Positions 4,638 through 7,959 of a stretch of DNA of 7,959 bases are shown piece after piece. The position numbers and the translations under genes are program-made. Source of the stretch: JAUIET01 sp045105115 (GTDB lineage Bacteria; Pseudomonadota; Gammaproteobacteria; Pseudomonadales; JAUIET01); assembly GCA_045105115.1 (NCBI GenBank), contig JBGCDE010000162.1:1-7959 (forward strand), given 5' to 3'. Every line of letters starts with the position of its first letter. Within the stretch, counting starts at the first letter, position 1. Under the pieces are notes generated by a model. That model searched no databases, was not told where the DNA came from, and saw only the letters and a program-made list of their open reading frames with translations.

Positions 4638-7202
4638 TTATTGCGGTATTGCCTCTTCAAGATCGATTGCATCGCCTTCTTGAGCCGCTTCTATATCGGC
4701 ATTACAAAATGGAAGATCAACCCACTGTTTATTGGAATACAGCTCAGTCTGGTCATCATAGTTTGCGGATGCGGGGTCAGAAGACTGCGAGTAACTTAAC
4801 AGGCCATACGCATCCGGACACTCATCGGTATCCCAACCTACCGTTTGCATATAGCTGTTGCCGTGTCGGATATCACTGTAGCCTTCGTTGTCGATCAAGT
4901 CTGAGGTGATCACACTGAACAACATACTGCCAGAACCACCATGAATCGCAATGCGCTCACCATTACGTTCTGAGTACTGCACATCGCCCCAAGGAGCGTC
5001 GAGCGCAATGTTGGCATCCAGTAATGTTTGCACGCCGTCGGCCAGTGCCTGGCGCGCAGCTTCTATCACCGTATTATCAGCCGTATTAACCGTGCGCGGT
5101 GTATTAACCGGATCCATCGCATCAAACTCCACTGACCACAGGTTCTCTATATCTCGCGCAGTGCGCCAGAACTCATAGAAAATATGACCACCGATTTGAT
5201 CATTGTTATGCGTAGTATCCCAGGCATCCAAAATTGTGCAGGCCTGTGTGACGGCCGCAGGGTTTCCCGAATACACTGACCAATCCGCGGTATTTGTGCA
5301 AAGCGTTCTTACATCTGCCAGGACCAACTCGGCAGCCATATTGCGGCTGGAGAACAACATATCCTGTAGCAAGATCGGATTTGTGCCCGCCGCGCCCAGG
5401 CCGTCGCTACCCGCGATGCGTTCTTGCATCTGTATAAAGGCCAATCGCGTTCTAAGGCTTTGTTCCACTTCTTCCGCGCCAACAATCTGCGGGAACCCGG
5501 TCAGCAAGCTGTCGGGATTTGACAACCAATAGCTGTCGTTAGCATTTGCGACATAACTGGTATTGATCAACTTCGGTAAACGCTCATAACCAATAACACC
5601 CGCAACCGGAGCATCCGCGTCTGTTGTGAGTTCGCAGTCGGCTATGCTGCCATTCAGTGTGGTCAGACCGAAGTCAGTTAGCAACGGCGCGATCGCTCCT
5701 GTAATGCAATCGGTTCGCTGCATTTCTGTTACGTTGGCCACTGCAGATATATCACCATAAAAAGCGGTTCCTGCGCGATCAGCTGCGATGGTATTTACCC
5801 AGGGAATGCCGATGTTTGCGAGTGCGGTTTCCAATTCAGCAATCGTTCTGGCCTGACCTACGTCACGCCAGGTCGACAAACCACGCACGTTGTCGGCGTT
5901 GATGTCGCGCAAGGTGTACAAGGTTCCAGTACCTGCCGCTACGGGCCAGCCCGCAAGCAAGCCACTGACGCTGCCGAGATCTATGATCAAGCCAAAGTGC
6001 GAGAAGTAGAAAGTATGAGACTGCTGCTCCATACCACCAGCGTCATTTTGAACATCTATGGTAATCGTCTGGCTAGTGATGTCGCGCATTTCACCTTCAA
6101 ATTCATATTGCATTGGATCATCTGGATTCAACTGCAATTCATGCAACACGAATCGCGACCCAGTCGAGACGGTGTGCGACCAGGCGAGATCTGAGTTGAA
6201 ACCAATACTCACCAGCGGAAAGCCATGCAATGCCGCACCCATCACATCATATTCTGGCTCAGCGGCGCCTTCTGGTGTCATGGTTAAGTGAACCATCGCG
6301 AAACGGTTAGAGCCAGACCACGGAAAATGCGGGTTGCCCAGCAATGCGCCTCCGCCATTCTGGGTAACTTCCGAGCCAGTTGCGTAGGCATTGCTGCCTA
6401 GCTGCTCAGGTTTCGGTAAGGCTATGCGATCTACTGCTCTTTGTATTTCTCCAAGATCCAGTGCAGCTATCATTTCAGTTGCAGCCTGAGCATGCTTTGG
6501 GTCTAAAACACGATTCACAGGAGCGTCAGAAGAAGACCCTGCTGGCACTGTTGCATTGGCTGCAGTTGCTGCAGGTGCTTCTGCGGCAAATATGAAGTCG
6601 GCCAATGGCTCGCTGCTGGCACGCACTGCGAGCTTGCGCAGCATTTTCCCATAATCTATCAGTGTGATTTCTCTCACCCAAGGCTCATCAACGCAGCCTT
6701 CGTCGCCTGCTGGCAGATTGGCAGCACCGGTATCTCTAAGATAACGATTAAAGCCAGCCACGTAGCCCTCGGCCAGCGCGCGCATGTCATCACCTAAAGA
6801 ATCAAGAAAGACGGCCTCAACATCATCTCCTAGAAGTGCGAATACAAAGTCAGCGGCCAGGTCGCCTTCGTCACCGAAGTAACGTTGAGACTGCCCGTTG
6901 GCAACCACAATCTCGCGCATCAGCACACAAAAGTTTTGCGAGGCGTACGCATAGCCATGGCCATATCCGAGCCCAGCCCAATCGCTGGCTTGCACATGGG
7001 GTATGCCAAACTGTGTGAAACGCAGGTTCGCCGTAAACGCGGGAGGATCCGGCTCTGGGTCAGGGTCAGGATCTGGGTTGGGCATAGGATTAGGCGTAGG
7101 CGTGACGGGCGCTGAACCCCCTCCTCCGCCGCCACATGCCATCAGGCTGGCCAGCATCAGCAACAATAACAAATGTTTGAACAGGCTTGAGAAGGTCACC
7201 AC
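4638..7202 (-). CDS. Penicillin acylase family lipoprotein, PvdQ/AHL-acylase type (Ntn hydrolase)
   Basis: It cleaves amide-linked acyl chains; in this subfamily the substrates are acyl-homoserine lactones or the pyoverdine precursor. Numbers here count from an upstream ATG at 7262. A signal peptide (core LLLLLMLASLMAC) ends in a lipobox at Cys43, followed by six Gly and a Pro/Asp linker (51-74). The alpha chain runs from about 78 to 265. The self-cleavage site is Gly289|Ser290, and Ser290 is the N-terminal nucleophile of the beta chain (SNAYATGSE). His312 in NPHFPW is beta residue 23, as in PvdQ. Other family marks are HTV (363-365), NANDSYWLSNP (573-583) with Asn575, Arg604, NSYMQ (802-806) and LSYSQSSDP (822-830) near the end. 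I prefer the GTG at 7200-7202, with GGTG 7 nt upstream, because the ATG at 7262 puts a Cys-rich stretch before the signal peptide. Gly at +2 suggests outer-membrane sorting. The true substrate is open. Confidence 0.93.
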   Translation of the reverse strand: MVTFSSLFKHLLLLLMLASLMACGGGGGGSAPVTPTPNPMPNPDPDPDPEPDPPAFTANLRFTQFGIPHVQASDWAGLGYGHGYAYASQNFCVLMREIVVANGQSQRYFGDEGDLAADFVFALLGDDVEAVFLDSLGDDMRALAEGYVAGFNRYLRDTGAANLPAGDEGCVDEPWVREITLIDYGKMLRKLAVRASSEPLADFIFAAEAPAATAANATVPAGSSSDAPVNRVLDPKHAQAATEMIAALDLGEIQRAVDRIALPKPEQLGSNAYATGSEVTQNGGGALLGNPHFPWSGSNRFAMVHLTMTPEGAAEPEYDVMGAALHGFPLVSIGFNSDLAWSHTVSTGSRFVLHELQLNPDDPMQYEFEGEMRDITSQTITIDVQNDAGGMEQQSHTFYFSHFGLIIDLGSVSGLLAGWPVAAGTGTLYTLRDINADNVRGLSTWRDVGQARTIAELETALANIGIPWVNTIAADRAGTAFYGDISAVANVTEMQRTDCITGAIAPLLTDFGLTTLNGSIADCELTTDADAPVAGVIGYERLPKLINTSYVANANDSYWLSNPDSLLTGFPQIVGAEEVEQSLRTRLAFIQMQERIAGSDGLGAAGTNPILLQDMLFSSRNMAAELVLADVRTLCTNTADWSVYSGNPAAVTQACTILDAWDTTHNNDQIGGHIFYEFWRTARDIENLWSVEFDAMDPVNTPRTVNTADNTVIEAARQALADGVQTLLDANIALDAPWGDVQYSERNGERIAIHGGSGSMLFSVITSDLIDNEGYSDIRHGNSYMQTVGWDTDECPDAYGLLSYSQSSDPASANYDDQTELYSNKQWVDLPFCNADIEAAQEGDAIDLEEAIPQ
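7041..7133 (-). repeat. Low-complexity Gly run and Pro/Asp linker in the acylase gene
   Basis: Codons here give six Gly right after the lipid-carrying Cys, then alternating Pro with Thr, Asn, Asp and Glu, including DPDPDPEPDP. In DNA this appears as GGGTCA/GGATCT-type hexamers at about 7044-7080 on the + strand. It probably acts as a flexible tether between the membrane anchor and the enzyme domain. Such repeats can change length by slippage. Confidence 0.7.
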
Positions 7203-7354
7203 AACGATACACCGGCTAAAAAAACAGGCTTGAAGTCTATCGAATGAACAGGGCCACGTCATTAGCCGCCGCGAATTGCTCGTAAACTTGGCAACCGTGC
7301 GCGCGTCTCTTACAGAGAGCGACCTTCGTCACATATCGGCAAAGCAGCGACTGA

Positions 7355-7384
7355 TTGACTAGAAAGCGTCCGCAGATGTCTTAT
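7355..7384 (+). promoter_or_regulatory. Possible sigma-70 promoter of the secreted-protein gene
   Basis: TTGACT (7355-7360) matches the -35 consensus at five of six bases. After an 18-nt spacer, TCTTAT (7379-7384) matches the -10 at four of six. It lies about 45 bp before the ATG at 7430. Position and -35 are good; the -10 is mediocre. Confidence 0.4.
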
Positions 7385-7417
7385 TCTGATTGTATGTATA
7401 TCAAACAACGCAATCTC

Positions 7418-7421
7418 AGGA
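7418..7421 (+). promoter_or_regulatory. Ribosome binding site of the secreted-protein gene
   Basis: AGGA lies 8 nt before the ATG at 7430-7432, an ideal spacing. With the signal peptide that follows, this fixes the start. Confidence 0.65.
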
Positions 7422-7429
7422 CGAACACC

Positions 7430-7959
7430 ATGTCACACAGCTATAAGTCACTGATCGCAGCGGGCAGTCTGGGCCTGATATTGGCCAGCGGCAGCGCTTA
7501 CGCAGAGAATCAGGGTTCCAGTAAGGCAACAGCGCCGGTGATTAAGCCCGACAGCCTGTTTGGCAGTTTCGGCTCGTACTTTGACAAGCTGGCTGAGTAC
7601 ATCGAAAATGCCATTCGCAACAATCCAGAGTTGCAAGCAAAGATCGCCGAGGCCGAGGCCAAGGCAAAAGAGCAAAAGACTCCGGCTACTCCTGTGGTAA
7701 CAACACCGGTAAACAAGCCAACTTCGCAAAGCCCGGCCACGCGTTTTCAAAGCCCTAAGGTCAGTACACCTACACCGATTGTTGCACAACGACCAGTGGT
7801 GAATAAACCAACCGTTACACCTAGCCCACAGGTAAGACCAAACACAACCCCCGCTGTACCCACTGTTGCTTCTACGCCAAGCACGCAGTGGACTGGCAGC
7901 TGGTTTCAATCGCCTAGACGTTGGTGGCAGACTCAATTAACTAACCAGCCGCAAGTGAG
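7430..7959 (+). CDS. Secreted Pro/Thr-rich protein of unknown function (3' end outside window)
   Basis: The frame starts at ATG 7430 and stays open to the window edge, giving 176 codons. A Sec signal peptide is clear: SHSYK, a hydrophobic core (LIAAGSLGLILASGS), then AYA before Glu26 as the probable signal peptidase I site. Residues 41-66 contain DSLFGSFGSYFDKLAEYIEN and the next stretch (67-83) is a charged Ala/Glu/Lys helix (AKIAEAEAKAKEQK) that may form a coiled coil. Residues 84-152 are rich in Pro, Thr, Val and Ser with recurring NKPT and TP units, which looks disordered or like a periplasm-spanning or wall-crossing linker. After that comes an aromatic, basic patch (WTGSWFQSPRRWWQ, 154-167). 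I do not recognise a family. It should be periplasmic or exported. It is divergent from the acylase lipoprotein and may share a regulatory region with it. Confidence 0.85.
   Translation, partial: MSHSYKSLIAAGSLGLILASGSAYAENQGSSKATAPVIKPDSLFGSFGSYFDKLAEYIENAIRNNPELQAKIAEAEAKAKEQKTPATPVVTTPVNKPTSQSPATRFQSPKVSTPTPIVAQRPVVNKPTVTPSPQVRPNTTPAVPTVASTPSTQWTGSWFQSPRRWWQTQLTNQPQV

Larger units (their letters stand above)
7203..7429. other. Divergent intergenic region between the acylase and secreted-protein genes
   Basis: This stretch of about 227 bp holds the 5' regions of two divergent genes. I see a possible + promoter (7355-7384), a small TCTCT-TAC-AGAGA inverted repeat (7306-7318), a T7 tract on the - strand (7217-7223) and a GGTG ribosome-site match (7210-7213, - strand) before the preferred acylase start. 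An ATG-started extension of the acylase frame covers 7203-7262 but is not protein-like. I found no convincing - strand promoter and no RNA gene. Confidence 0.5.

Noticed and set aside
7044..7080. Hexamer-like repeats as a possible CRISPR or regulatory repeat
   Set aside because: They are in frame within the acylase gene and simply encode the Asp/Pro tether.
7306..7318. TCTCT-TAC-AGAGA palindrome as an operator
   Set aside because: The arms are only 5 bp and flanking bases do not extend the symmetry. It is mentioned in the intergenic entry but not claimed as a site.
7387..7403. TGAT...ATCA inverted repeat resembling an FNR/CRP-type site
   Set aside because: The half-sites are short and the 9-nt spacing does not fit FNR (4 nt) or CRP (6 nt) sites.
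7448..7936. Long - strand open frame (162 codons) at the right edge
   Set aside because: It lies opposite the + strand secreted-protein gene, which has a ribosome site, signal peptide and sensible composition. The - frame reads as Cys/Arg/Trp-rich nonsense without family features.

Overview
The window looks like a piece of a gammaproteobacterial chromosome. I infer this from mid-range base composition, a lipoprotein with an ACGGGGGG start, a PvdQ-type acylase and acyl-CoA housekeeping genes. A marine Cellvibrionales-like lineage is a guess from general protein style and cannot be proven here. I see no insertion sequence, CRISPR array, tRNA, rRNA, phage or plasmid function.

Layout. On the + strand, the left edge (1-266) holds the last 87 codons of an acyl-CoA dehydrogenase. 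Six genes then run leftward on the - strand, from about 7202 down to 298. In order of transcription they are: a lipoprotein penicillin-acylase/PvdQ-type Ntn hydrolase; a small multi-pass DUF2878-like membrane protein whose start follows the acylase stop by 4 nt; a gap of about 80 bp with two small hairpins; an SDR oxidoreductase; a TANGO2/NRDE-family protein starting on GTG 11 nt after the SDR stop; an ACAD10/11-type phosphotransferase; and a microsomal-type epoxide hydrolase. At the right edge, a divergent + strand gene (7430 to beyond 7959) encodes a secreted Pro/Thr-rich protein of unknown function, cut by the window end.

How the genes may work together. The hairpins at 4054-4109 suggest two leftward units. 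The acylase plus membrane-protein pair would act at the cell envelope, on acyl-homoserine lactones or other N-acyl compounds. The SDR-TANGO2-phosphotransferase-epoxide hydrolase set would be cytoplasmic and fits lipid or acyl-CoA metabolism, possibly oxidised or hydroxylated acyl chains, and it faces an acyl-CoA dehydrogenase. The individual family calls are strong. The joint pathway is inference.

The best leads are an Ntn acylase of PvdQ type that appears to be lipid-anchored; an SDR whose catalytic Ser position holds Ala; a bacterial TANGO2 homologue inside an acyl-metabolism gene run; and the undescribed secreted protein at the right edge. I see no clear evidence of a wholly new multi-gene system.
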